Assembly (NCBI RefSeq): GCF_020217425.1
Contig: NZ_CP084090.1
Coordinates: 310,001-374,000 of the forward strand
Source of the DNA: Halomicrobium urmianum
Lineage (GTDB): Archaea > Halobacteriota > Halobacteria > Halobacteriales > Haloarculaceae
Reading direction: 5' to 3'
DNA length: 64,000 nt
Positions 17,656 to 30,437 of the stretch are shown here, one piece after another. Under the pieces are notes generated by a model. The model did not search any database and was not told the DNA's origin. It worked only from the letters and a program-made list of their open reading frames with translations. How positions within the stretch are numbered: position 1 is the stretch's first letter; each line of letters begins with the position of its first letter. The translations under genes and the position numbers were made by a program.

Positions 17656-17828
17656 ATCGCATTACTGCGACCCATCACCACTCGCCCGCCCGGTCTTCAA
17701 TCCGAGCTTTCGCCAAACGCGTTCCAGTCGTTCGATCGGTGTTTTACGCTGTTTTACCGCGAGCGTTCCGATTCGGCGATGAAGCGTCACTATAGTTTAT
17801 CACCGGGTGGGTGGATACCTCCCATGGC

Positions 17829-20648
17829 ATGGCGACAGAGACTGGCACGCGGGAAGGGGCATACGACGGGCGGTTGTTCGAGTTGTACACGAAGTACGTC
17901 AGCGAACCGGAGTCGAGGAAGGACGTCTACGGGTACACGCTGCTGGTGGTGGGGTACGTGCTGGCCATCGGCGGTATGCTGGTGTACCTCCTCGGGCCGA
18001 CCGGGGCGGAAGTTCAGCAGTCGACGCTGTTTCTGGTCAGGGAGGTCGCGGCGGTCCCCTCGGCGCTGGGGCTGGCGTTCTCGCTGCTGGGCATCGTCCT
18101 CCTGCTTCCGGTGACGCGACGGAGTCTCCTGGGGGCCGTCGTCGGCGCGATCGTCTCGGTGGCGGCCGTCGGGCTTTTCGTCTGGTACTATCCGAACCAC
18201 TGGCACGTCGGGACGCCGGCCTACAGCGGGATGATCATCGCGCTGTACACGGCCGGCATCGCGCTGGTCGCGGGCGTCGTCATCATGGTGCCCGTGATCA
18301 CTGGCGAGCGCAGCTACTTCTCGGAGACGACCGAGGGACACGAGTACGAACACCCGGAGATCATGATCGGCGACGCGGACCGCGGCGGCCTGTTCACCCT
18401 GTTCAAGCGCGGGCAGGGGTGGAGCTGGCGGTTCATCGACCAGAGCGCGGTCGCGGCCAGCCGAACGGACTTCTTCTCCCGGCTCGAGGCCGAGGAGTCC
18501 GTCGAGGCCGTCAAGGACGGCATCGCCGACGCGGGCCTGCTCGAGATAAAGAACGCCGCCTTCCGGCTCTACGAGTCCGGCGACGGGGCCTGGCAGTGGT
18601 ACCTGATGCGCGACGACGGCACCGCGGTCGCCGAGGGCGGCAGCGACTTCGGCTCCCGCGACGACGCCGACGCCTCGATCAACCTCGTGAAGGACCACGG
18701 TCCCGACGCGGACACCGTCGTCCTCGACGAGGCCACCTACGACTGCTACCGCACCAACGGGGAGTGGGGCTGGCACCTCGTCGACGAGGACCGGAACCGG
18801 CTCGCCGTCGGTACGGAGACCCACACCGACCGCGCGGACGCGACGACCGGTCTCGAGACGTTCCGCGACCTCTCCGGCGACGCCACCGACCTCGTCGTCG
18901 AGTCCTACGGCGTCGAACTGCTGGCGGACGACGACCGCTGGCACTGGCGCATGCGCGACAGCGCCCACCGGCGCGTCGCCGCCAGTGTTCCCGACTACGA
19001 GTCCAAGGGCGTCGCGGAGAACGCGGTGTACGACCTGCTCGAGCGTCTGGAAGCCGCCAGTGTGCTCGACGGCGACCAGCCGACCTACGACGTCTACCAG
19101 TCCGGGAGCAACTGGGCGTGGCGCCTCGTCGACGAGAACGGCCGCCCCGTCGCCCGCGGTCGCGACGAGATGGGCGCGGCCGAACCGGCGACCCAGGCGG
19201 CCCGCACGATGCGCTCGCTGGCCGGCGACGCCGACGTGGTCGAGATCGAGGACATGGAGTTCGAGACCTACCGGACCGCCGACGGCTGGCGCTGGCGACT
19301 GGTCACGGCCGACCGCGAGGTCCACGCGGAGAGCACCGACACCTACGAGTCCGAGGAAGCGGCCTCCCGCGTCGTCGACCGCGTCCGCGAGGAGGCGCCC
19401 GACGCCGACCTCATCGAGTTCGACACCGCGGCGTTCCAGGTCTACGAGGCCGAGGACGGCGCGTGGCGCTGGCGGCTCATCGACGAGGACGGCAACGTCA
19501 TGGCCGACAGCGGTCAGGGCGAGTACGACTCCAAGACCGACGCGATGAGCGCCATGACGACTCTCCAGGAGAACGCGCCCGACGCCGAACACCTCGAGAT
19601 CGAGACCGCGGCCTTCGAGATCTTCCAGGACGACCGCGGCTGGGGCTGGCGGCTCGTCGACGACATCGGCGACACCATCGCCGACGGCGCCACCCGCCAC
19701 GACTCCGAGGAGGGCGCCCGGCAGGCCATGGAGAGCCTCGTCGACTCCGTCGGCGACGTCGACGAACGTCGCATGGCCGACGGCATCTTCCAGGTCTACG
19801 CCGACGACGACGACGAGTGGTGGTGGCAGTTCGTCCGCCCCAACGGCACCGTCCACGCCGAGGCGGCCCGCAGTTTCGGCACGCGACACGAGGTCGAGTC
19901 CGCCGTGGAGGACGTCAAGCCGGCCGCTGCGAGCGCTCCCGTCGAGACGATCGGCCGCCTGGCCGTCCTGCTCGATCCGGAGGACTGGTCCTGGGAGCTC
20001 GTCGACGAGGACCGCGACCGCGTCGCCGTCGGGACGGTCACCTACGACGACCGCGACGCCGCCGTCGACGCCGTCACGGACCTCCAGCGCCACGCGGCCG
20101 ACACGACCGTCTACGAGATCCGGGACGCCGCCTTCGACTGCTACCGCTCCGACGACGGCTGGACCTGGCGGCTGATCGACGACGACCACGACGCGATCGC
20201 CCGCGCGCCCGAGACGTACGGCGACCTGGCCGCCGTCGAGGACGCCATCGACGCCGTGGCCCGGGCCGCGCCCGACGCCGAGTTCGTGGACTACGACGAC
20301 GCCGCCTTCGAGCTCTACGACGACGAGGACGGCTGGACCTGGCGGCTCGTCGACGAGGACCGGGCCGTCATCGCCGCCGCCGCGAGCCACTACGAGGACC
20401 GCCAGGCGGCCGAGGACGACCTCGACGAGGTGCACGAGGAAATCACCGGCGCCAGCGTGATCGAGATCGACTCCGCCGCCTTCGAGTTCCACAACACCGA
20501 CGACGGCTGGCGCTGGCGGCTCGTCGACGAGCAGGGCAACGAACTCGGCGAGAGCGTCGAAACCTTCGAAACCCGTGCCGAGGCACAGGAGCAACTCCAG
20601 ACGGTCAAGGACCTCGGTCCCGACGCCTGGGTCTCCATCGCCGAGTGA
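17829..20648 (+). CDS. Membrane protein with 13 tandem DUF1508-like repeats
   Basis: A protein of about 939 residues. Residues about 1-165 contain four hydrophobic helices (YTLLVVGYVLAIGGMLVYLL and others). From about 200 to the end are 13 consecutive units of about 58 residues, each with a W-x-W-R-L-V/I-D-E/D-x turn, an acidic helix and an aromatic strand, for example GWRWRLVDEQGNELGESVE. This is the pattern of DUF1508 (HVO_2922/YegP-like) domains, which normally occur as one or two copies. The ATG at 17829 lies about 30 bases after a TATA-like TATAGTTTA at 17791, whereas the GTG at 17811 is less well placed. The gene is convergent with the rRNA operon. The function is unknown. Confidence 0.88.
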   Translation: MATETGTREGAYDGRLFELYTKYVSEPESRKDVYGYTLLVVGYVLAIGGMLVYLLGPTGAEVQQSTLFLVREVAAVPSALGLAFSLLGIVLLLPVTRRSLLGAVVGAIVSVAAVGLFVWYYPNHWHVGTPAYSGMIIALYTAGIALVAGVVIMVPVITGERSYFSETTEGHEYEHPEIMIGDADRGGLFTLFKRGQGWSWRFIDQSAVAASRTDFFSRLEAEESVEAVKDGIADAGLLEIKNAAFRLYESGDGAWQWYLMRDDGTAVAEGGSDFGSRDDADASINLVKDHGPDADTVVLDEATYDCYRTNGEWGWHLVDEDRNRLAVGTETHTDRADATTGLETFRDLSGDATDLVVESYGVELLADDDRWHWRMRDSAHRRVAASVPDYESKGVAENAVYDLLERLEAASVLDGDQPTYDVYQSGSNWAWRLVDENGRPVARGRDEMGAAEPATQAARTMRSLAGDADVVEIEDMEFETYRTADGWRWRLVTADREVHAESTDTYESEEAASRVVDRVREEAPDADLIEFDTAAFQVYEAEDGAWRWRLIDEDGNVMADSGQGEYDSKTDAMSAMTTLQENAPDAEHLEIETAAFEIFQDDRGWGWRLVDDIGDTIADGATRHDSEEGARQAMESLVDSVGDVDERRMADGIFQVYADDDDEWWWQFVRPNGTVHAEAARSFGTRHEVESAVEDVKPAAASAPVETIGRLAVLLDPEDWSWELVDEDRDRVAVGTVTYDDRDAAVDAVTDLQRHAADTTVYEIRDAAFDCYRSDDGWTWRLIDDDHDAIARAPETYGDLAAVEDAIDAVARAAPDAEFVDYDDAAFELYDDEDGWTWRLVDEDRAVIAAAASHYEDRQAAEDDLDEVHEEITGASVIEIDSAAFEFHNTDDGWRWRLVDEQGNELGESVETFETRAEAQEQLQTVKDLGPDAWVSIAE

Positions 20649-20834
20649 TACGAGGCGACGGCAGTCCACCTGCCGCCGATCGATAGCCCGTCTGCACTCT
20701 TTTCTTCGCGTCGAGAATGGATCCCGAAGCAGCGGCTGCTCTCCCGCGAGAGTCGTGACGGGTGCCGCTGCTGGCCGGCTTCGATGGGTGACCCCGACCA
20801 GCGCTGTTGCTGGCCGGGGTTCGAAATGCGAAAC

Positions 20835-20864
20835 CCCCCGAACAGCAGCGGCGCTGTTCGGGGG
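20835..20864 (-). terminator. Strong hairpin downstream of 5S rRNA
   Basis: A 12-bp perfect stem (20835-20846 with 20853-20864) and a 6-base loop lie about 40 bases past the 5S 3' end on the minus strand. A weaker hairpin precedes it. This may terminate or be processed from the rRNA transcript. No gene is seen in 20649-20903. Confidence 0.5.
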
Positions 20865-20903
20865 TGAACGATGAGCCCGACGCGAAATGCGCCGGGTATG
20901 AAT

Positions 20904-21026
20904 GGTAGGCGGCGAACCGGATTTCCCAGAGGTTCGCACACTCCAGTACTCGCCGGAACGCAGGCGGGCTTAACTTCCGTGTTCGGGATGGGTACGGGTG
21001 TTGCCCCGCCGCTATGGCCGCCTGAA
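20904..21026 (-). rRNA. rrf: 5S ribosomal RNA
   Basis: The minus strand reads a 123-nt archaeal 5S RNA with terminal helix GGCGGCC / GCCGCC-like ends, the conserved CCCGTACCCATCCCGAACAC loop region and CTCTGGGAAA near the 3' end. It is the last gene of the rRNA operon, separated from 23S by about 125 bases that contain one arm of the 23S processing stem. No distal tRNA-Cys is visible, unlike in many haloarchaea. Confidence 0.93.
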
Positions 21027-21082
21027 CGCCGATCCGCGGAATCGAACCGCGATGTGGTACGGACCACCATCGGTGGTAGATC

Positions 21083-21120
21083 ACCGTGTGTACGTGCAAT
21101 CCAAGTTCCGCCTGGACCCG
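21083..21120 (-). other. 23S pre-rRNA processing stem, 3' arm
   Basis: This arm is complementary to 24121-24156 across the 23S gene (shared core CCGTGTGTACGTGCAATCCA and CTGGACCCG, with a mismatched middle). In archaea such stems contain the bulge-helix-bulge cut by the splicing endonuclease. It brackets the mature 23S ends. Confidence 0.8.
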
Positions 21121-21151
21121 CTTCAACGGGTCAGTGCGTCCGGATGAGTGG

Positions 21152-24064
<2,913 letters not shown>

Positions 24065-24120
24065 TGATAGATTCGCTGTGATGAATCACAGCAATGTCGG
24101 ACACACGTTCCACGATGAAA

Positions 24121-24156
24121 CGGGTCCAGTTGACGTCTGGATTGCACGTACACACG
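24121..24156 (-). other. 23S pre-rRNA processing stem, 5' arm
   Basis: Partner of 21083-21120. It lies between the spacer tRNA-like gene and the start of 23S. Confidence 0.8.
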
Positions 24157-24265
24157 GCGTCATCGTACACTCCCGTGGTGAACGGGAGCGACGGTCTACC
24201 CTTCCCAGCCGCGCTTTCACGGGCTGGTGCATCGGTTCGCCTGACGGCGTCAGCCGCCGGCGGTA

Positions 24266-24334
24266 GTAGCCGACCCGGAATCGAACCGAGGTCGCCTCCG
24301 GAATGGAGGTGCTCTTCCACTGAGCTATCGGCCC
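24266..24334 (-). tRNA. Degenerate tRNA-like gene in the 16S-23S spacer
   Basis: It occupies the place of the usual haloarchaeal spacer tRNA-Ala. The D arm (GCTC/GAGC), T arm (CTCGG TTCGATT CCGGG) and six of seven acceptor pairs are good, but the first acceptor pair is G-A. The anticodon arm is a perfect 5-bp stem (CCTCC/GGAGG) with only a five-base loop ATTCC, two bases short of the universal seven. The whole is 69 nt. No anticodon can be assigned with confidence. It is either a tRNA pseudogene or a sequence error, and it may persist because it aids pre-rRNA processing. Confidence 0.55.
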
Positions 24335-24360
24335 GTCCCTCGAAGAGGGACGAACTGTAA

Positions 24361-24406
24361 AGCCCTGACAGTTCGGTGCCCGATCGGCGCGATCGGAGTG
24401 TCACCG
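24361..24406 (-). other. 16S pre-rRNA processing stem, 3' arm
   Basis: Complementary to 26003-26052 upstream of 16S, with matching blocks AGCCCTGA, AGTTCGGTG, CCCGATCGG and GTGTCACCG broken by short bulges. This is the archaeal bulge-helix-bulge processing stem for 16S. Confidence 0.85.
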
Positions 24407-24468
24407 GTGCCTGCCGCGAGGGCAGGACTTGCAGGTGGGCCTGGCCCGAAGGCCAGGTCCCGGTCAGT

Positions 24469-25939
<1,471 letters not shown>

Positions 25940-26002
25940 GGTGTCCCTGGCAGAGCCAGGGATCTGGCGGAGACACGCATTGTCTCTCTGGTCCGTCGAA
26001 GT

Positions 26003-26052
26003 CGGTGACACCGTCGGACGCACCGATCGGGTATCACCGAACTATCAGGGCT
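26003..26052 (-). other. 16S pre-rRNA processing stem, 5' arm
   Basis: Partner of 24361-24406. A three-base bulge at about 26033-26035 is consistent with a bulge-helix-bulge cleavage site. Confidence 0.85.
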
Positions 26053-26212
26053 TACATCACATCCCATCTGTACGGCGGACCGCAGGGGTGAGATGCTCAT
26101 GGGTGTTCGTACTCATCATCGACGGGGAAACCCCGTCTAGAGCGGGACGGCGGAACGAGCAGGACTCGTACCCCGCAGCCCCTCGAACGGATATCATCGT
26201 AGGGCAGAACCC

Positions 26213-26223
26213 TACTTAAGGAT
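26213..26223 (-). promoter_or_regulatory. rRNA promoter TATA box, proximal (P4)
   Basis: The minus strand reads CCTTAAGTAG, about 275 bases before 16S. It is one of four similar A/T boxes in an otherwise GC-rich leader. Confidence 0.6.
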
Positions 26224-26290
26224 TCCGTTTTCCCCGGCCGTGCGTCGAAGAACCACGCGACGTCACCGGTACGGCGTGAGACGCCGTACC

Positions 26291-26300
26291 AAGTTTAAGT
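26291..26300 (-). promoter_or_regulatory. rRNA promoter TATA box P3
   Basis: The minus strand reads ACTTAAACTT, 77 bases upstream of P4. Confidence 0.6.
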
Positions 26301-26413
26301 GCGGTCCCACGACGCCGGTCAGGGCATCGGAATCGCTCCGTCGAACGGGGCAGCGGTGCGAACCCATCCGGGTTCCCGCCATCCCTCGAACGTATTTCTT
26401 CAGATGGGAGGGG

Positions 26414-26424
26414 AATATAAAAGG
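26414..26424 (-). promoter_or_regulatory. rRNA promoter TATA box P2
   Basis: The minus strand reads CCTTTTATATT, about 124 bases upstream of P3. It is the closest of the four to the archaeal TATA consensus. Confidence 0.65.
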
Positions 26425-26498
26425 CCGTCGTTTCTGGGACCTACGTGCCAGAGAAAACCACACGACGGCGACGGGGGGCCCTGATCGGTGGAAGACCT

Positions 26499-26509
26499 CT
26501 TTAAGTATT
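26499..26509 (-). promoter_or_regulatory. rRNA promoter TATA box, distal (P1)
   Basis: The minus strand reads AATACTTAAAG, about 85 bases upstream of P2. Confidence 0.6.
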
Positions 26510-26529
26510 CGATCGCCAACCGATGACGG

Positions 26530-27159
26530 CGACGAGTCGACGAAAGTAGATGCGGGCTGCCCCGTGCAATTGTGCTGGAATCGTGCGGAGAACTGACGGG
26601 AGTAGCTGTTCCGATCCGGTTCGATCATCAGTCGTCGGCGGCCCGGCCACTGCTCCACAGTAGTCGTCTACCGCGGCGATGATGACTGGTTCGTCACCTC
26701 GGAAAGGACGTACTCGTCGACGGACCCCCGCGAACGCGCCGAGGCGGAGCCCATGAGCCCGTCCAGGTAGTTCTTCAGACGTCGGCGACGGTATGCCGGC
26801 CGGCGAGTGCGCTGTGGCCGGCGGCACTGACAGCCTGCCCGCTTCAGTCGGTCACCAGCGACGCGACGTACAGCCCTCGACCGGTGTCCGGCCGTCGGAG
26901 TCCCCGTACTCGCGGTCGAATGCTCCTCGTCCTGTCCGTCACGCCGGTGACTGACGAACAGCTCCCCGTCGCGAGCGGACTCCTCGGCGCGTTCGCACCC
27001 GACAGCTGCCGCATGGTCGTGCGAGGGCGTCGAAGGTCTCGACGTCGATTCCCACCGGAGGATTGAACCGTCGAAGGCGTTCTCGGGATCAGGTACCCGT
27101 GCTCGGAAGGCGCAACCACACCCAGCGCGGTACACACTGACTTGGTCGCAGCAGAAGAG
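26530..27159. other. Gene-free stretch between rRNA promoters and tRNA-Thr
   Basis: About 630 bases. Open frames here (for example on the minus strand 26668-27135) give arginine/serine-rich, non-acidic products without the codon bias of neighbouring genes, so I do not call them. No RNA gene or clear repeat is seen. Confidence 0.6.
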
Positions 27160-27234
27160 AGCCGGTGGAGGGATTTGAACCCTCGACCTAATCCTTACGA
27201 AGGATTCGCTCTAGCCAGTCTGAGCTACACCGGC
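27160..27234 (-). tRNA. tRNA-Thr (anticodon CGT)
   Basis: The minus strand from 27234 folds as a full cloverleaf: acceptor GCCGGTG/CACCGGC, discriminator U, D arm GCTC...GAGC, anticodon stem AATCC/GGATT with loop TTCGTAA (anticodon CGT), and T arm GAGGG TTCAAAT CCCTC. CCA is not encoded, as is usual in haloarchaea. It lies upstream of the rRNA promoters on the same strand. Confidence 0.95.
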
Positions 27235-27347
27235 AGGCTTCGCTTTGCTCGCCTGCCGAGCCCATCGTCGTTGCACTCCGATGGACACCGGCGGGCTCAC
27301 TTCTTACTGGGCGGATAACCGCAATAAGGATTGCGGATCAAAGCAGG

Positions 27348-28340
27348 TTAGCGAGTGAGTCGCACGTCCAGCACCACGTTCAGTTCGTGGGGGGCGTACG
27401 ACCGGACGGTGTGACGTGTCTCGACCGTCACGTCGTACTCGGGTTCCGCCGCTGCCCGGACCGCCCGCTCGCCGGGGCCGTAGGGGTCGTCCTCGTGCTG
27501 GATGTCGTAGTAGTGGAGCGTGCAGTCGTCGCCGGCCAGTCGGACGGCCGCGTCGAGGAACTCGTCAGCGCTGTGGGGCAGGTTCATCACCAGTCGGTCG
27601 GCCCAGTCCTCGTAGTCGTCGGCCACCTCCCTGACGTCCGCGTTGATGGCCGTGACTCGCTCCTCGACGCCGTTGCGGCGCGCGTTCTCCCGGAGGTACT
27701 TGACAGCCGCCTCGTTGACGTCGACGCCGACCGCCTCCGCGCCGCGCTTGGCGGCGGGAATGACGAAGGGTCCGACGCCGGCGAACATGTCGAAGGTCCG
27801 CTCGTTCTCCGCGACCTGCTCGACGACGCGGTGGCGCTCGGTCGCCAGCCGCGGCGAGAAGTACATCTCAGCGAGGTCGAGTGCGAACTCGCAGCCGTAC
27901 TCGCGGTGGACGACCTCCGTGGGGTTCGTCTCGTCCTCGGTGGCCAGCACCTCCCAGTCCCGGACGCGCGTCTCGCCCTTGACCTTCGAGGCGCGGTTCA
28001 GGACCGTCCGCGCCGGCAGGTCCGACGCCATGATCGCGTCGGCTAGCGCGCGCGCCCGCTCGGAGTCGTCCTCGTCGATCACGATCACGTCCCCGATGCG
28101 CTCGTAGGACGGTTCGAACGACACCTCGTCGGACGGCATCGTCTGCGTCTCGCGCGCGGGCGCGTCGTACTCCACGACGTCGAGGTCGGCGGGCACCTCG
28201 GCCGGGTCCGTCACCGGGAGGTAGATAGCCGCTTCGTCGACGACGATCTCGTAGCCCCCGGCCACCAGGTCCGCCTCGGCGAGGCGGCTTCGGGTCTCCT
28301 CGCCGGCCTCGCGCTCGACGCGCACGCAGGGAACGCCCAT
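27348..28340 (-). CDS. trm5: tRNA (guanine-37-N1)-methyltransferase Trm5
   Basis: A 330-residue class I SAM-dependent enzyme making m1G37 next to the anticodon, which prevents frameshifting. Visible features are the N-terminal domain (MGVPCVRVEREAGEETR), the RASKVKGETRVRDWEVLA segment, FSPRLATERHRV at about 190, the SAM motif FDMFAGVGPF at about 207-216, VDVNEAAVKYLREN, and the catalytic-type NLPHSADEFL. The length suits archaeal Trm5. The ATG at 28340 is used; an upstream extension overlaps the divergent dphB promoter. Confidence 0.93.
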   Translation of the reverse strand: MGVPCVRVEREAGEETRSRLAEADLVAGGYEIVVDEAAIYLPVTDPAEVPADLDVVEYDAPARETQTMPSDEVSFEPSYERIGDVIVIDEDDSERARALADAIMASDLPARTVLNRASKVKGETRVRDWEVLATEDETNPTEVVHREYGCEFALDLAEMYFSPRLATERHRVVEQVAENERTFDMFAGVGPFVIPAAKRGAEAVGVDVNEAAVKYLRENARRNGVEERVTAINADVREVADDYEDWADRLVMNLPHSADEFLDAAVRLAGDDCTLHYYDIQHEDDPYGPGERAVRAAAEPEYDVTVETRHTVRSYAPHELNVVLDVRLTR

Positions 28341-28415
28341 ACCTCGACTGGCCGGCGACCGGCGGTAAGCCTGACGCTTCGCGTCCTTTATGGCCCGCCG
28401 CCGTCCAGTGAGTCC

Positions 28416-29198
28416 ATGCTCACGTTCGTCGGGTTCGGGCTGTACGACGAGCGCTCGATCACCGTCGAGGGCAAGGAGGCCCTTCAGGCGGCCGACCGGG
28501 CGTTCGCGGAGTTCTACACGAGCCAGCTCGTCGGTACCGACCACCAGCGGCTGGAGTATTACCTCGGTACCGACCTCGAAGTGCTCGACCGGGAGACAGT
28601 CGAACAGGACCCCGAACGCGTCCTCGCAGCGGCGGAAGAGGAGGACGTCGTCTTCGCCACCGCCGGCGACACGATGGTGTCGACGACCCACGTCGACCTC
28701 CGCCTCCGCGCGCGCGAGCGGGGGATCCACACCAGAGTCGTCCACGGGACGACCGCCCAGACCGCCGCCTCCTCGCTGACCGGACTCCAGAACTACCGCT
28801 TCGGAAAGGCCACCACGCTGCCCTTCGAGGCCGCCCACGGCGCCGACGGCGTCCCCGACAGCGTCGTCGAGACAATCGAGGCCAACCGCGAGCGCGACCT
28901 CCACACGCTGGTCTACCTGGACATCAAGGTCGACGACCCCCACTGGGAGGGCGAGGAGGAGTTCATGACCGCCGACCGCGCCGCCGACCTCCTGCGCGAA
29001 CCGCTGGGCGATCCCCTGGGCGTCGTCGTCGCCCGCGCCGGCAGCGCGACGCCGGTCGTCGAGGCCGACAGGCTCTCCGAGCTCGCCGACGACGACTTCG
29101 GCGGCCCACTACACCTGCTCGTCGTCCCGGGCGACCTCCACGACATGGAGCGAGACGCACTGAGAGAACTGGCCGGCGCGCCGGAAGACGCGCTGTAG
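28416..29198 (+). CDS. dphB: Diphthine synthase DphB
   Basis: A 260-residue SAM-dependent methyltransferase (tetrapyrrole-methylase fold) that methylates the modified histidine of elongation factor 2 in diphthamide synthesis. The start MLTFVGFGLYDERSITVEG, then DVVFATAGDTMVSTTHVDL, HGTTAQTAASSLTGLQNYRFG and LDIKVDD are family hallmarks. A TATA-like CCTTTATGG lies about 28 bases before the ATG, so the transcript is probably leaderless. It is divergent from trm5. Confidence 0.95.
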   Translation: MLTFVGFGLYDERSITVEGKEALQAADRAFAEFYTSQLVGTDHQRLEYYLGTDLEVLDRETVEQDPERVLAAAEEEDVVFATAGDTMVSTTHVDLRLRARERGIHTRVVHGTTAQTAASSLTGLQNYRFGKATTLPFEAAHGADGVPDSVVETIEANRERDLHTLVYLDIKVDDPHWEGEEEFMTADRAADLLREPLGDPLGVVVARAGSATPVVEADRLSELADDDFGGPLHLLVVPGDLHDMERDALRELAGAPEDAL

Positions 29199-29199
29199 T

Positions 29200-30177
29200 T
29201 CACTCCTCGCCGCCGTCGGCCCGGACCGTCGACGACCCGAGCGCCCCTTCGAGGTCGTACTCGCTCCCGGTCAGCAGGTACAGCAGGTCCTCGATGGGCG
29301 TCACGACCTCCGGGAGCTCCCGGACGACCAGCCAGGTGATGGCGACCAGCGCGATCACCGACCCGAACTGCGCCAGCAGGCGGTCCGCGATGTAGTAGGA
29401 GACCATCTGCTCGTCGGTCGTCCCGAAGACGGACGTCACCAGTCCCGGGAACCACTGCATCCGCTGCTGGCCGAAGGCCGTCGCGATGAAGACGTTCCTG
29501 ACGAGGTTCAGTCCGTAGATCACGGGAATCGAGACCGCCAGGGCCCGTAGCTTCCGGCGGAGCGGCGCGCGAACGGCCAGGATGGCGCCACCCAGTATCG
29601 CCATGCTCCCGATCCCCGTGCAGGCGACGATGATCGTGTACGTGATCGGTCGCTCGTTCCCGGGGAACACGAACGTGCTGCGGTAGGTGTAGTCGACCCC
29701 CCGGTCCTGGCCGAAGTACTCCACGCCCCGGACCATCTCCGGGTCGACGCCGATAGCGTTCAGCAGGAGGTGCGTCTGCGCGGCGACCGTCTCCACCAGG
29801 AACCGGCGGGCCGGATTGGCCTCCAGAAACGGTACGTAGGCGAACGGGAGGTAGATCAGTCCCATGATCCCGATAGCGCGCGTCAGCACGAACAGCGAGT
29901 CCCGGCCGTTCCACAGTCGATACCCCGCGTACGCGGACAGCGGCGCGGCCAGCACGCTCCCGATCCCCTCCACGATCGACTTCTGCTCCAGGACGAAGTG
30001 GGGCACCAGGACCAGCCAGAAGAGGCCGAAGAGCAACCAGGCGCCGACGGCGACGCCGCGCGCCCGGTCCTCGTCGCGCCGCTCCAGCAGCGCCGCCGCC
30101 AGAAACGCTCCGACGACGATCCACGACAGCGGCCGCGCGATAGCGAGCGGCGCCGCGGTCAAACCCTCGGCCGTCAT
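29200..30177 (-). CDS. artA: Archaeosortase A
   Basis: A 325-residue polytopic membrane transpeptidase-like enzyme that removes the PGF-CTERM tail of surface proteins and links them to an archaeal lipid. Eight or so hydrophobic segments are visible. The catalytic Cys186 (ACTGIGS), Arg227 (NLVRNVF) and Arg266 (YYIADR) keep the same spacing as Cys173, Arg214 and Arg253 of Haloferax ArtA. The next three genes upstream on this strand encode PGF-CTERM S-layer glycoproteins, its expected substrates. Confidence 0.95.
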   Translation of the reverse strand: MTAEGLTAAPLAIARPLSWIVVGAFLAAALLERRDEDRARGVAVGAWLLFGLFWLVLVPHFVLEQKSIVEGIGSVLAAPLSAYAGYRLWNGRDSLFVLTRAIGIMGLIYLPFAYVPFLEANPARRFLVETVAAQTHLLLNAIGVDPEMVRGVEYFGQDRGVDYTYRSTFVFPGNERPITYTIIVACTGIGSMAILGGAILAVRAPLRRKLRALAVSIPVIYGLNLVRNVFIATAFGQQRMQWFPGLVTSVFGTTDEQMVSYYIADRLLAQFGSVIALVAITWLVVRELPEVVTPIEDLLYLLTGSEYDLEGALGSSTVRADGGEE

Positions 30178-30309
30178 GCTCTGGCCGTGCCTTGGCCGAT
30201 GGTCGGCATATGCTTTCCCATCCGTGCAGAACCGGAACGGTGCGTCCGATCGGCAACGCGTCGCGAGTGAGGGTGAACAGTGCGGCCGCTACTCGGTGGA
30301 GCGGGCCAA

Positions 30310-30346
30310 GAAAAAGCGAACGTCGAAGACCGGACGAGGTCCGGTT
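30310..30346 (-). terminator. Hairpin and T tract after S-layer gene 1
   Basis: On the minus strand an ACCGGAC/GTCCGGT hairpin (30329-30345) is followed by a TTTTT run, about 90 bases after the stop of the first S-layer gene. It is duplicated after S-layer gene 2 at about 33872-33910. Confidence 0.6.
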
Positions 30347-30437
30347 CAGTCGGGACCGGAAGCAGTGGCGCACTCGATGGGCGTCCACCGTCCATCATGA
30401 TGCGAACCGGTTCGATGCCGACTGTGGTTAGCGGGCG

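Noticed and set aside
17790-20939. 1049-codon minus-strand frame
   Set aside because: Antisense of the DUF1508-repeat gene; its apparent repeats simply mirror the real ones.
26668-27135. 155-codon minus-strand frame before the rRNA promoters
   Set aside because: Basic, Ser/Arg-rich, lacks high-GC third positions and any recognisable motif.
27233-27258. Hairpin GGCAGGC/GCCTGCC at the tRNA-Thr 5' end as a terminator
   Set aside because: It overlaps the mature tRNA 5' bases and lies upstream of the gene on its strand, so it is more likely a processing-related or chance structure.
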